Under the pieces are notes generated by a model that saw nothing but the letters and a program-made list of their open reading frames with translations, made no database searches and was not told where the DNA came from. A program made the translations under genes and the position numbers. 52,814 bases of DNA from the NCBI GenBank assembly GCA_913046035.1, contig CAJWSW010000012.1:1-52814 (forward strand), read 5' to 3'. This DNA is from an uncultured Alphaproteobacteria bacterium (GTDB taxonomy: Bacteria > Pseudomonadota > Alphaproteobacteria > MPNO01 > UBA830). This document shows positions 8,348 to 17,777 of this stretch, one piece after another. Within the stretch, counting starts at the first letter, position 1, and every line of letters starts with the position of its first letter.

Positions 8348-9936
8348 CAGAGCCCTGAGGCCTTTCCATCGGCACGGGGATCCGACCCACCCTCCATCAT
8401 CCCATTGCGTGAGAGCGCAACACCGCCTGCATGACCCATTAACTGAGAAAACGTGTCGGTGATCTCGATGTCATGGCCAGCTGCCGATAAGCGTTCAATT
8501 AGGGTGGAATCAAAACGATTTTCCAGCTTAAGATTGGTACCAGTGTCTCCCCAAGTGCGACCCAGCAAAAACCGTGGTGCGGTGATCGCCTGCTGAATGC
8601 TCTGGTTAAAATTCACGTGCCTCGTGTAAATTAACGCTTGGGTTTGTGGTTGCCCCTCTCCACCCATAGTACCGTACGAAAGCAACTTTCCGTCGGGTAA
8701 TTCCGCCATTGCGGGGTTAAGCGTGTGGAAGGGGCGACGGCCAGGTGCCAGACGGTTCACGTCACCATTTTTAAGTGAGAAGCTAGATCCACGATTCTGC
8801 CATAGTATCCCCGTGTCTTCTAAAACAACGCCCGATCCAAACTCCCAGTATATGCTCTGTATAAAGGACACCGCATTGCCAGCATTGTCGATTGCACCCA
8901 TCCAAACTGTGTCTCCTTCCGCAGCCCGTGCGGGCCAGGGCAAGGCCTTTTCGGGATCAATGTTAGCCAATCTCGCATCGAGGTCGGCAGCGCACAGAAA
9001 ATCAATGGGATCAACATCCATCACTTTTGGGTCCTGCACGTAAGAATTGCGCACGAGAAAAGCTTGTTTTACGCACTCAACTAATCCGTGAATGTGATCG
9101 AAGCCCTCCGGTTCAGATACCTGAAGTCTATCGAAAAGACCGAGTATCATTAATGATGCTAGTCCCTGTGTCGGCGGCGGCATATTCCAAACTTTGCCAG
9201 TCGACAGATCCAGTTCTAAAGGGGAAACCTCTAACGCTCGATGGCGGACAAGGTCTCCTGCCGATACCGGCGACCCTACCCGAGTTAGATCAGCAACGAT
9301 CGCGTCAGCCAATTGACCCTTGTAAAAGGAATCGAAACCATCAGAAGCTAATTGCCGAAGCGTCTCAGCAAGACGCGGCTGCTTAAAAATTTCACCCTCC
9401 GCCGGAGGCTTTCCGTTTATGAGAAAACTCTCATCGAAACCCGGCAACCCTTTAAGTTCATCCAATTTATCACTTGTTGTACGTGACTGGTTTCCGGTCG
9501 TGGGATAGCCAGCACTGGCATAGTGAATTGCCGCCTCAAGCAGGTCCTCCCGTGATTTGGAACCCCCCAGCGTCCTCGCAATGGCCAGCGCTGCCTGCCA
9601 ACCAGAGAGTGTGCCAGCCACCGTATTAGCTGCTAAGTATCCTCGATTGGGGATCTCCGCGAACCCTGCCTGACCATATAGATCATCGGTAGCTCCGCTC
9701 GCAGCCGCGCCACAGGCATCGATTCCAATCGGATTCTTGCCCGCCGGCTTCACGATCCAAAAGCTATCCCCACCGATAGCATTCATATGCGGATAAACCA
9801 CTGCGATAGTGGCGGCCATGGCGATCATCGCCTCCACTGCGTTGCCACCACTTCGGAGGACTAGCTGGCCTGTGTCCGTCGCCAAATGATGCGGCGCTGT
9901 TACGATCCCTCCAACTGCGTAAACCGAGTTAAGCAA
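8347..9936 (-). CDS. gamma-glutamyltransferase family protein
   Basis: A 529-residue member of the gamma-glutamyltranspeptidase N-terminal nucleophile family. The N-terminal VTAPHHLATDTG, RSGGNAVEAMIA and AIGGDSFW segments are characteristic. The expected nucleophile is the Thr of GDTVWMGAIDN (about residue 343), where autocleavage would split large and small subunits. The start is taken as TTG at 9936 because GGGAGAG lies just upstream; a TTG at 9969 would add 11 charged residues. There is no signal peptide, unlike periplasmic glutathione-degrading Ggt, so the enzyme is probably cytoplasmic and may act on another gamma-glutamyl or amide substrate. It is convergent with the peroxidase gene. 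Confidence 0.88.
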   Translation of the reverse strand: MLNSVYAVGGIVTAPHHLATDTGQLVLRSGGNAVEAMIAMAATIAVVYPHMNAIGGDSFWIVKPAGKNPIGIDACGAAASGATDDLYGQAGFAEIPNRGYLAANTVAGTLSGWQAALAIARTLGGSKSREDLLEAAIHYASAGYPTTGNQSRTTSDKLDELKGLPGFDESFLINGKPPAEGEIFKQPRLAETLRQLASDGFDSFYKGQLADAIVADLTRVGSPVSAGDLVRHRALEVSPLELDLSTGKVWNMPPPTQGLASLMILGLFDRLQVSEPEGFDHIHGLVECVKQAFLVRNSYVQDPKVMDVDPIDFLCAADLDARLANIDPEKALPWPARAAEGDTVWMGAIDNAGNAVSFIQSIYWEFGSGVVLEDTGILWQNRGSSFSLKNGDVNRLAPGRRPFHTLNPAMAELPDGKLLSYGTMGGEGQPQTQALIYTRHVNFNQSIQQAITAPRFLLGRTWGDTGTNLKLENRFDSTLIERLSAAGHDIEITDTFSQLMGHAGGVALSRNGMMEGGSDPRADGKASGL

Positions 9937-10022
9937 TATTCTCTCCCGTTTTGAACGACCTCTTTCCAACCACTCACGATATTAGTTTCATAGCAGTCTT
10001 TCGGAAGATGGGTCCCAAAATA

Positions 10023-10880
10023 CTATACGATTTGGCTCTTTCGCCCATCCGCAAGATGAACCTCCGCTACTGGATGGTGACCCGCTTCAAATACAGGATG
10101 ACGGATAAATAGTTCAGGGTCATGACCTGGCACAATCCTGTCGGTCTCATTATTCACGGCATCACGTATGGCTTGATATACCTTGATAAGATTCCAGGTG
10201 TTTCCCTGCACATACGCTGGTGGCCACATTCGTTCGATGTTCTCATACCAGTAAACGCAGTCACCCGCGATCACGTAAGGCCCCCTAGATGTCTGCACCT
10301 CTATCCACTGGCAACCAAAGGTATGCGATTCATGGGCAAGCCGACACCAAACACCGGGCGCAAATTCTGTGTCACCGTCTAATAAGTTAACCCGTCCCTC
10401 CGTGATCAACGCGTCGACAGTGTCTAAGTCTCTTCTCTGCATAGACGAAAGAGGCCACAGAGTGGTGTCGGAACCCAGCTTTCCAGGCAATTTATAAACC
10501 TGTTTCCATCCCTCGTATTCGGCGCGCTGAATGTGAAACCTGGCGTTAGGAAATCGATCAAGGTTTCCCGCATGATCAAAGTGAAGATGCGTCAGAATAA
10601 CGTCATTAATGTCTTTCGGAGTAAAACCCACCTTGGCAAGGATCGTGTCGGGATGCTCAACATTTTCATACGTTTTTCCGCTAGGGGACCAGTCGCCCTT
10701 CATGCCCGTATCAATTAGAACCGGCTGCTCTGCTTCTGCCTCACCCCCATAAATCAGCGAGTACACCATAGGGTTATTGATCCGGCCCTTGTTGGAATTC
10801 ACAAGCGTTCCCCCAAAAAAATCACGCGGCATATCGGAGAGTGCATAGCGAAACGCCCAAATCGTCCAGTCAACTTCCAT
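10023..10880 (-). CDS. MBL-fold metallo-hydrolase (N-acyl-homoserine-lactonase-like)
   Basis: A 285-residue metallo-beta-lactamase-fold hydrolase. The metal site HLHFDH spans residues 98-103, with further ligands His186 (ESHTFGCQ), Asp207 (AGDCVY) and His253 (PGHDP). This spacing matches the dinuclear-zinc AHL-lactonase branch. Members open lactone rings or hydrolyse esters; quorum quenching is possible but not shown, and no LuxI/LuxR genes are present. The ATG at 10880 has GGAAGA upstream. It lies upstream of the gamma-glutamyltransferase gene on the same strand with an 86-base gap, so co-transcription is possible. Confidence 0.88.
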   Translation of the reverse strand: MEVDWTIWAFRYALSDMPRDFFGGTLVNSNKGRINNPMVYSLIYGGEAEAEQPVLIDTGMKGDWSPSGKTYENVEHPDTILAKVGFTPKDINDVILTHLHFDHAGNLDRFPNARFHIQRAEYEGWKQVYKLPGKLGSDTTLWPLSSMQRRDLDTVDALITEGRVNLLDGDTEFAPGVWCRLAHESHTFGCQWIEVQTSRGPYVIAGDCVYWYENIERMWPPAYVQGNTWNLIKVYQAIRDAVNNETDRIVPGHDPELFIRHPVFEAGHHPVAEVHLADGRKSQIV

Positions 10881-11115
10881 AGTTTTCTTCCATCCCTACC
10901 CGCATCCTTCAAAAAATCGGAGTTAAATTAGATAGATAGTTGATTTAAGCCCACTTATTCACGCGGCCGCTTCTGACATATTGGACACAGCGAGTCAGTC
11001 AAACCGCAGTGTAATCACAAACATCGAATTGTCACCTTGATCAAAAATGTTTTTGACGAGGACGATATGCCGACTCAGACAGTTAAAGCGCTTACGCAAT
11101 ACAAGCAGTTTTAAG

Positions 11116-12435
11116 TTACCGTGAGTCAATCAGATGGATGAACGAACCCATTACGTTGCCGCGTTGAAGCCCCATCGCACCAAGTCTTCCGCCTGCGGCA
11201 TCGGTAGCTGTAAACAAAGTGCTTGCAGAGTCTTCGCGAATGATACCTGCATAGTGGAATTCATGCGCGCCAAATGCTGTTTGTGCAGCCCCGAGTGGAG
11301 TATCGATCGATAATTTAACATTTCGATAACCGAGATGCAGTTTACGGTCGGCAAAGCTGGTTTCTAATGGCAGCAATCCAGCCATGGCGTGCACTTGGCC
11401 CTCCGCATCGGTAAGAGCTTCGCCCAGCACCATATAACCCCCGCACTCCCCATAAATTACCGCGCCCCTTGCCGCTGCCGATCGTAAGCCAGCCAAAAAA
11501 TTACATGCGGACGCCAAATTTCCAGCGTACAGTTCAGGGTACCCGCCAGGTAAATAAACTGCATCAACAGAGTCAGCGGGCGCTTGGTCAGCCAGCGGCG
11601 AGAACGGGATTAATTCTGAATCTGCCGCCCGCCAGCCCTCAAATACATGACGATAATGAAACTGAAACGCCTCATCAGAGGCAACCGCGATCCGCGACCC
11701 GAGTGGCGGCAATGGAAGCGGCGGCAGTCCGCCTGGCCTTGCACCTACGGGCGCTAGCAGGTCCCGTAGAGCTGCTATATCGATATGGGTGGCAATGATA
11801 TCGGCGGCAGCATCCAAGAAATGCTCCAGGGTCGCTATTTCGCTGGCTTGGACGAGACCTAAATGACGATTGGGTAACGCTATATCTGGCGTGCGTGGCA
11901 CGCAGCCGAGGACAGGGATATCACCAGTCGCAGCGGCTGCTCTCAAAATCGTAGCATGTCGTTCGCTACCAACCCGATTAAAAATCACCCCCGTAACCGT
12001 GATATCATTCCGAAAATTAGCAAATCCTTGTATCGTCGCAATCGCGCTTTGCGCCTGTGCTGCCGCATCAACGACGAGAATCACCGGCAAACCCAGCGCA
12101 GCCGCCACGTCAGCTGTAGATCCCAATGATTTACCATCCTCCGCCTGCGCCCCGTCAAACAGCCCCATCACCCCTTCACCAATTACAACCTCCGCATATG
12201 CAGCGACCTGACCGAACAGCTTTGCAATCGTATCAGGACGCATCGCCCAGCCGTCTATATTGAGGCAATGACGTCCGCTGGCCGCGGTGTGAAAGCCAGG
12301 ATCGATATAATCAGGTCCAACTTTGAAGGAAGAAACGGGTATATTGTTGCGAGCAAAATAGCGGAGCAGGCCGAGGGTGATAGTCGTCTTTCCGCTACCT
12401 GATGCCGGCGCGGCGATTATAGCGGCTTTAGTCAA
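11116..12435 (-). CDS. cobB: cobyrinate a,c-diamide synthase (CobB/CbiA)
   Basis: A 439-residue glutamine-dependent amidotransferase that converts the a and c carboxylates of (hydrogeno)cobyrinate to amides using ATP. The N-terminal nucleotide-binding part starts with APASGSGKTT (residues 10-18). The C-terminal class I glutaminase part has the nucleophile Cys331 in GECGGYMVLG and the His of GAHEFHY (389-395). The start is TTG at 12435, with AGGG upstream and 3 bases after the cobA stop, so translation is likely coupled to cobA. Full family length. Whether it acts on cobyrinate (CbiA, early cobalt) or hydrogenobyrinate (CobB, late cobalt) cannot be read from sequence; the surrounding cbi-type genes favour the former. 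Confidence 0.95.
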   Translation of the reverse strand: MTKAAIIAAPASGSGKTTITLGLLRYFARNNIPVSSFKVGPDYIDPGFHTAASGRHCLNIDGWAMRPDTIAKLFGQVAAYAEVVIGEGVMGLFDGAQAEDGKSLGSTADVAAALGLPVILVVDAAAQAQSAIATIQGFANFRNDITVTGVIFNRVGSERHATILRAAAATGDIPVLGCVPRTPDIALPNRHLGLVQASEIATLEHFLDAAADIIATHIDIAALRDLLAPVGARPGGLPPLPLPPLGSRIAVASDEAFQFHYRHVFEGWRAADSELIPFSPLADQAPADSVDAVYLPGGYPELYAGNLASACNFLAGLRSAAARGAVIYGECGGYMVLGEALTDAEGQVHAMAGLLPLETSFADRKLHLGYRNVKLSIDTPLGAAQTAFGAHEFHYAGIIREDSASTLFTATDAAGGRLGAMGLQRGNVMGSFIHLIDSR

Positions 12436-12438
12436 AGT

Positions 12439-13257
12439 TTACCCTGCTTGGCGACCGGTCCGCGTGCCGAGCGGGTCTGCGGCAAGCAGTTTACCCCCCA
12501 AAGCGCCAACCCAGTCGAGGCCTGCGCGCAGTCGCACTACCTCTCCAACAACCACTATAGCGGGTGGTTTGATCTCGGCGTCTGCCGCATCTTCAACACA
12601 CCGACCAAGTGTCGTATCCAATATCACTTCGTCTGCTGTCGTGGCCTTGGACACAATCGCGACGGCTTCTTGCTGATAACGTCCTCCGTCCAACAATCGC
12701 TGGCGGATCGTCGCCAAATGTTTGATTGCCATGTAGATCACTAGGACCGGGGACCCCTTGGCCAATGAAGACCAATCTACCCCGTCAGGGATATTTCCAG
12801 ACGCACCATGGCCAGTTATAAAGGTTACGGCGGAATTTATTTCTCGATGTGTCAGCGGAATTCCCGCGTAGGCCAACCCGCCCACACCCGCTGATATACC
12901 TGGTATGACTCGGAAGGGGACACCAGCCGCAACTAGCGAAAGCGCCTCTTCGCCTCCGCGACCAAAGACGAACGGATCCCCACCTTTCAGTCGGAGAACT
13001 TTCCGGCCTTCACGAGCAAGCCGTACCAGCCTAGCAGAAATATCTGGCTGTTTAGGTGACGGCTTACCACCACGCTTTCCGGCATAAAGAAGTTCACAGT
13101 TGGGATCCGCTTGCGCCAAGATTTCGGCACCCACTAGCGCATCATGAACGATGGTATCCGCCTGGCGAATGCCATTCAGCGCGTGCAGTGTTAGTAGCCC
13201 CGGATCACCAGGCCCCGCGCCAGTGAGCCACACCCAACCAGGTTCTAACTTCGGCAT
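12439..13257 (-). CDS. cobA: uroporphyrinogen-III C-methyltransferase (SUMT)
   Basis: A 272-residue SAM-dependent methyltransferase making precorrin-2 from uroporphyrinogen III by methylating C2 and C7, the entry into corrin (and siroheme) synthesis. The SAM-site motifs are clear: VWLTGAGPGDPGLLTL at the N-terminus, LKGGDPFVFGRGGEE, and ITGHGA. It is the short single-domain form, without the CysG oxidase/ferrochelatase domains. The start is ATG at 13257; an in-frame ATG at 13278 would add MERLTFT. The first is preferred because it leaves a 50-base space for a promoter shared with divergent cbiD. It is co-directional with cobB downstream. Confidence 0.95.
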   Translation of the reverse strand: MPKLEPGWVWLTGAGPGDPGLLTLHALNGIRQADTIVHDALVGAEILAQADPNCELLYAGKRGGKPSPKQPDISARLVRLAREGRKVLRLKGGDPFVFGRGGEEALSLVAAGVPFRVIPGISAGVGGLAYAGIPLTHREINSAVTFITGHGASGNIPDGVDWSSLAKGSPVLVIYMAIKHLATIRQRLLDGGRYQQEAVAIVSKATTADEVILDTTLGRCVEDAADAEIKPPAIVVVGEVVRLRAGLDWVGALGGKLLAADPLGTRTGRQAG

Positions 13258-13307
13258 CGTGAATGTCAGCCGTTCCATATAGTTTGAATAGCACATATAA
13301 GATAGCA
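13258..13307. promoter_or_regulatory. short divergent intergenic region between cobA and cbiD
   Basis: Fifty bases separate the chosen starts of cobA (minus) and cbiD (plus). Both transcripts should start in or near this AT-rich stretch (TATAGTTTGAATAGCACATA lies inside it). No riboswitch could fit, so control of these two gene pairs must be by another route. Confidence 0.4.
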
Positions 13308-14399
13308 ATGGCACGTAAGCCCACAGAAAAATTACGCCACGGGTGGACGACTGGCGCTTGCGCCACGGCCGCAGCGAAAGCCGCATACACCGCACTTCTA
13401 ACCGGCTGTTTCCCAGATCCCGTGGAGATCATACTGCCCAAGGGAAAAACATCGTCATTCTCACTGGCACGCGAGAAAATAGATGGGAAAAGAGCATCTG
13501 CCGCCATAGTTAAAGACGCGGGAGATGATCCAGACGTAACACATGGCGCATTAATCCAAGTCGATATCGATCCGCGCGATGACGACGGCCACGGGGTCAC
13601 ATTCCGCGCAGGAGAGGGTGTTGGCACTGTCACCCGTGAAGGCCTCCCCCTTGCTATCGGAGAACCAGCGATCAACCCTGCGCCGCGGCAAATGATTGAA
13701 AAGGTTATCACAGAGGTCGCGGACACTTATGGCGGAAACGGCAACGTAATCGTCACTATCTCGGTCGAAGGTGGCGCAGCACTTGCGCTAAAGACCTGGA
13801 ACCCAAGACTAGGTATTCAAGGTGGTATCTCCATACTCGGCACTACTGGCGTGGTCGTGCCCTATTCTTGTGCTGCCTGGATCGAGTCGATACATCGTGG
13901 TATCGATGTCGCGCGGGCGGCCGGTGAGACGACTATTGCAGGATGCACTGGCAAAACCTCCGAAGACAGGTGCCAGGCACTTTTAAACCTACCCGATCAC
14001 GCAATGATAGATATGGGAGATTTCGTCGGTGGCATGCTTAAATACCTGCGTAAGCACCCGGTTCCAAACATAGTAATTAGTGGCGGGTTTGCCAAAGTCT
14101 GCAAGCTTGCACAGGGTAATCTAGATTTGCACTCGGGTCGTAGTCAGGTAGATCTACCTTGGTTAGCAAAAGTCGCTAAGGAGCTTGGAGCAGACAACGC
14201 TACGCAATCGGCTATAAGGCGCGCAAACACCGCGGCAGCAGCTCTATTTATAGCAGAAAAAGTTGAACTGCCTTTAGCCGATGATGTTGCACAACGAGCA
14301 TCCGGCGTAGCGCAAGACACTGTTGGCGACACAGGATCAAATTTCCGCGTTCTAATTTTTGATCGCGGCGGCAATCTCGCAGGCAGCTCTAATGCCTGA
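13308..14399 (+). CDS. cbiD: cobalt-precorrin-5B C1-methyltransferase (CbiD)
   Basis: A 363-residue protein beginning MARKPTEKLRHGWTTGACAT; the HGWTTGACATAAAKAA segment is the CbiD signature. CbiD methylates C1 of cobalt-precorrin-5B in the early-cobalt (anaerobic) route, a step done by CobF in the oxygen-dependent route. An upstream in-frame start at 13263 would place 15 extra residues before the conserved N-terminus and overlap the cobA leader; ATG 13308 is preferred. Its 3' end overlaps the cobK start by 8 bases (ATGCCTGA), so the two are translationally linked. Its presence with cbiG and cbiX argues that this cluster follows cobalt-containing intermediates. Confidence 0.95.
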   Translation: MARKPTEKLRHGWTTGACATAAAKAAYTALLTGCFPDPVEIILPKGKTSSFSLAREKIDGKRASAAIVKDAGDDPDVTHGALIQVDIDPRDDDGHGVTFRAGEGVGTVTREGLPLAIGEPAINPAPRQMIEKVITEVADTYGGNGNVIVTISVEGGAALALKTWNPRLGIQGGISILGTTGVVVPYSCAAWIESIHRGIDVARAAGETTIAGCTGKTSEDRCQALLNLPDHAMIDMGDFVGGMLKYLRKHPVPNIVISGGFAKVCKLAQGNLDLHSGRSQVDLPWLAKVAKELGADNATQSAIRRANTAAAALFIAEKVELPLADDVAQRASGVAQDTVGDTGSNFRVLIFDRGGNLAGSSNA

Positions 14400-15147
14400 T
14401 CGACAGCGAGTTCTTATTCTTGGAGGTACCTCTGAGGCAGTTGACCTAGCGAATGCCGTCACCGATCGTTTCGACATAACCTATTCGCTTGCCGGACGCA
14501 CCAAAGTACCATCAATACCTAAAAACGCAACAATTCGTACCGGCGGCTTTGGTGGTGTCGCAGCGCTATCAGCATGGGTGCGGGGTCACGACGTCTCGCT
14601 TGTCATTGATGCAACCCACCCATTTGCAGAACAGATCTCGGCCAATGCTGCCAACGCCTGCAAGATGACGGGCACCCCACGATTGAGACTTCTGCGCCCC
14701 GCCTGGGATACCGTGCCTGGCGATTCCTGGCACAGGGCTGACGACGTTGCCGATGCCGCCCGTTTGCTTCCCCTACTAGGTAGGGCGGCTTTCCTATCCG
14801 TTGGCCAAAAAGAACTTAACGCGTTTGCTGGGCTTCGGGCAATGCGTTTTCTTATCCGCACCGTTGACCCGCTAAATTCCCTTCCGCTCTTGCGCGCCGA
14901 ACGCATAATAGGTCGTGGGCCGTTTACGTTGGAGCAAGAAACCGCGCTTATGAGGGAATATAAGATAGACGTGTTGGTAAGTAAAAACTCTGGCGGCAAT
15001 AAGACCTATGCCAAGATCGCAGCGGCACGGGTCCTTTCTATCCCGGTAGTCATGATTAAACGACCGTGCTTTCCATCCGGAGTCACTGTGGATAACATTG
15101 GCGAGGCGCTGGAATGGCTTAAGCTCCGTGAACAGAAAACCACCTAA
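14392..15147 (+). CDS. cobK: precorrin-6A / cobalt-precorrin-6A reductase
   Basis: A 251-residue NADPH-dependent reductase of the CobK/CbiJ family. RVLILGGTSEAVDLANA at the N-terminus, the DATHPFAEQIS segment near residue 80 and LVSKNSGG near the C-terminus are family hallmarks. It reduces the C18-C19 double bond of (cobalt-)precorrin-6A. The ATG at 14392 lies inside the last codons of cbiD and gives a normal N-terminus; the longer frame from 14359 is read across cbiD and is not needed. It is convergent with cobM. Confidence 0.94.
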   Translation: MPDRQRVLILGGTSEAVDLANAVTDRFDITYSLAGRTKVPSIPKNATIRTGGFGGVAALSAWVRGHDVSLVIDATHPFAEQISANAANACKMTGTPRLRLLRPAWDTVPGDSWHRADDVADAARLLPLLGRAAFLSVGQKELNAFAGLRAMRFLIRTVDPLNSLPLLRAERIIGRGPFTLEQETALMREYKIDVLVSKNSGGNKTYAKIAAARVLSIPVVMIKRPCFPSGVTVDNIGEALEWLKLREQKTT

Positions 15148-15180
15148 CTCTCGAAGAGTTCGCACATACCTGGTTAATAT

Positions 15181-15945
15181 CTAACCTTTCCGCCGTGGCC
15201 TAAAAACATGGACGTGATCTGGTGCATATAGCGCTGAATCTGTGAACGCCTCAGGCGACAACACACGCCCAATCAGTATTAATGCTGTACGAGTAATTTT
15301 AGCGTCACTCACTTTTTGGCGGATGTCAGCTAACGTGCCCTCGATCACGTGTTCATCCGGCCAGCTAGCTCGGAACACCACTGCAACGGGACAGTCAGCA
15401 CCATAGTGAGGTGTCAAGGTATCACAGACATACTTCAAGTTTCGCACCGATAGGTGTATGGCGAGCGTTGCCCCCGACCTACCAAGCGTGTCGAGATCTT
15501 CGGCATTCGGCATCGCCGAGGCTTTCATAGCTGTGCGCGTAAGGATCACGGTTTGCGCGACGTCCGGCAGGGTCAGCTCCCTTTTCAGAATCGCAGCGGC
15601 GGCAGCGTAGGCGGGAACTCCAGGTACGATTTCAAAATCAATCCCCAATAATTCAAGTCTTCTGATCTGTTCGCCGATTGCACCGTAGAGAGACGGGTCC
15701 CCGGAATGGACCCGCGCCACATCGTGCCCAGCCGCGTGCGCATCGTCGATATGGCCAATTATCTCGTCCAACGTCATCGGCGCCGTGTCCAACACCAGCG
15801 CGTCTCCCGGCGCATAGGCGACCACATCCTTCGGCACTAGAGAACCTGCATACAGACATACTGAGCAGCGCGCGATAACATCCCGTCCGCGAATAGTGAG
15901 AAGGTCGGGATCGCCCGGGCCCGCGCCAATAAACCAGACCGTCAT
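15181..15945 (-). CDS. cobM: precorrin-4 / cobalt-precorrin-4 C11-methyltransferase
   Basis: A 254-residue CobM/CbiF-type tetrapyrrole methylase. VWFIGAGPGDPDLLTIRG (SAM loop), CLYAGSLVPKDVVAYAP, VHSGDPSLYGAIGEQ and the IVPGVPAYAAAAA strand are diagnostic for C11 methylation of precorrin-4. It is the last gene of the minus-strand run that starts at cbiX, and its ATG overlaps the cbiG-cobJ stop by 4 bases (ATGA). Normal family length. Confidence 0.95.
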   Translation of the reverse strand: MTVWFIGAGPGDPDLLTIRGRDVIARCSVCLYAGSLVPKDVVAYAPGDALVLDTAPMTLDEIIGHIDDAHAAGHDVARVHSGDPSLYGAIGEQIRRLELLGIDFEIVPGVPAYAAAAAILKRELTLPDVAQTVILTRTAMKASAMPNAEDLDTLGRSGATLAIHLSVRNLKYVCDTLTPHYGADCPVAVVFRASWPDEHVIEGTLADIRQKVSDAKITRTALILIGRVLSPEAFTDSALYAPDHVHVFRPRRKG

Positions 15946-17777
15946 CCGGCACTCTCTTGACTACTAGTTGTATTGCCGGACGCATTTTTGCAGGCATAAC
16001 CTCGGGGCGTATAGACCCACTGCCGCCCATCGCTGCGCGCCATCGCTCGAGTTTCGGACGAGCCAACAAGTACGACTGTTAGCATGTCGACGTCGGAGAT
16101 ATCCAGCCCGCCTAATGTGGTAGCTCTGAGCTGTTCGCCTTCACGTCCCAGATTGCGAGCAATTATTACCGGCGTCGTTTCTGGCCGGGCACCAAGAAGA
16201 ATGTCACGGGCTTTTTCCAATTGCCAAGTGCGCCTTATCGAAACTGGGTTGTAGAAAGCAATCACAAAATCTCCGTCCGCCGCAGCGCGGATTCGGCGTT
16301 CAATTGCATCCCAGGGGGTAAGCAAGTCAGACAGCGAAATCGTGCAGAAATCATGTCCCAGCGGTGCACCGGAACGCGCTGCCGCTGCCTGCAACGCAGA
16401 AATCCCAGGACACACTTCGATCGCGAGTCGCCGCCATTCAGCACGTTCAGCGTCTTCCAATATTTCAAATACGAGGGTCGCCATTGCGTAGATCCCAGGA
16501 TCACCCGAGGACACCAGCGCCACCGTCTTTCCTGTCGCTGCTATGTCGAGCGCAGCCCGGACCCGGGCCGTCTCTTTTCCCAACGGAAAATCGTGGCGCG
16601 TTTTACCTTCGGCCCGCTCGCCCAAAATATCGAGATATAACGTATAACCAACGAGATCGGTGGCCGCAGCAATTGAGGCCTCAGCCTCTGCGGTCATCCA
16701 ATCATCACTGCCAGGCCCGGTACCTACTATGATCAAACGGCCCTGAGGCCGCCCCGTTTCCGTAATGTCGATTGGAGTAGGACTAAGTGCAATTGCACAG
16801 GTGGCACGAGGAGACTTGGTCTTAGCGACGATGAGCGTGCCGTAAGCGCCAACTGCAGCGAGCGCCGCTCCTTCCGAAACGCCGTGACAACCTACTTCGC
16901 GAAACACTAAGTCAGACGGGGTTGCGAGACGCGGAGTCTCACCCTCGAGCGTTGCGGCGTCAAAGAAGTGCGCGGGCACATTCAGGGTATCAGCTAGTGA
17001 CTGGACGGCTGGTTCGTCCGCTTTTAGATCAATTGAAAATACCCCGGCAATAGCTGCTGGAGCGATCTTCGCATTCGCCAGTGCTGCGTGAACAAGGGCC
17101 GCCAACTCTTCTGGACCGGTACCGCGTTCACAGCCGACGCCGACGGCCACGCATGACGGATGATAGACCAGGTGTCGAGCATCTCCGTTTTCTAGATACG
17201 GCGTCGCGGTGATCCGCAACCCACCATCGGGGTCTTGTGGAATCCTAGCCTCGGTAATGAAGGCGGGCAATGTACGATCAAAGCGAACCGCGTTGCCGCT
17301 GAGTAATTCGGCGGAAAAGGATTTCGTATCATCTGGATTTGCCAGCACCCATCCGCCTGGCGGATTATCGAGTGCCATGCCAAATCGGACGTCGCCGGCA
17401 GTAGTAATCGCGGCGGCAACGCCGAGTATCTTCGCTACCTCCTCTGCCAGGTTATTTGCTCCGTGGTGTCCACCTAGCAGCGGCACCACGGCAGAACCGT
17501 CCTCAGCCACTGCAACTACAGGCGGTTCAACTTTCTTGTCTATTAAAATAGGGGCGAGTATACGGATCTGGATCCCTGCGGCGCAAATACCGATAATCGG
17601 CCTGCCAGCATCAAATAATGCGCGCAAATGGTCACCGGCTTCTTCGAAATATATCTCCGCACCGGTGACGCGATGCGCCAGCCCATGGAACTCGCAAGCA
17701 GGCATAGCAGCCCTGATCCGCTTGGCGACGTCCATTCCTCCGGGTCCAAGGATGACAATAACGGGCGCTTCGATCAT
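15942..17777 (-). CDS. cobJ: fused CbiG (cobalt-precorrin-5A hydrolase) - CobJ (precorrin-3B C17-methyltransferase)
   Basis: A 611-residue two-enzyme fusion. Residues about 1-335 are CbiG: the N-terminal GICAAGIQIRILAPIL and LLGGHHGANNLAEE segments and a CobE-like part (VGVGCERGTGPEEL onward). Residues about 347-600 are a CobJ/CbiH methylase: RLIIVGTGPGSDDWMT, YTLYLDILGE, VALVSSGDPGIYAMATL and the CPGISALQAAAARSGAPLG region. CbiG opens the delta-lactone of cobalt-precorrin-5A and releases acetaldehyde; CobJ/CbiH methylates C17 with ring contraction, the step before C11 methylation. ATG 17777 overlaps the cobI stop (ATGA); a GTG six bases upstream is less likely. The natural fusion places both ring-contraction enzymes on one chain. 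Confidence 0.93.
   Translation of the reverse strand: MIEAPVIVILGPGGMDVAKRIRAAMPACEFHGLAHRVTGAEIYFEEAGDHLRALFDAGRPIIGICAAGIQIRILAPILIDKKVEPPVVAVAEDGSAVVPLLGGHHGANNLAEEVAKILGVAAAITTAGDVRFGMALDNPPGGWVLANPDDTKSFSAELLSGNAVRFDRTLPAFITEARIPQDPDGGLRITATPYLENGDARHLVYHPSCVAVGVGCERGTGPEELAALVHAALANAKIAPAAIAGVFSIDLKADEPAVQSLADTLNVPAHFFDAATLEGETPRLATPSDLVFREVGCHGVSEGAALAAVGAYGTLIVAKTKSPRATCAIALSPTPIDITETGRPQGRLIIVGTGPGSDDWMTAEAEASIAAATDLVGYTLYLDILGERAEGKTRHDFPLGKETARVRAALDIAATGKTVALVSSGDPGIYAMATLVFEILEDAERAEWRRLAIEVCPGISALQAAAARSGAPLGHDFCTISLSDLLTPWDAIERRIRAAADGDFVIAFYNPVSIRRTWQLEKARDILLGARPETTPVIIARNLGREGEQLRATTLGGLDISDVDMLTVVLVGSSETRAMARSDGRQWVYTPRGYACKNASGNTTSSQESAG

Noticed and set aside
15146-15160. 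Palindrome AACTCTCGAAGAGTT between cobK and cobM
   Set aside because: Only five base pairs and no T-run; too weak to call a terminator.
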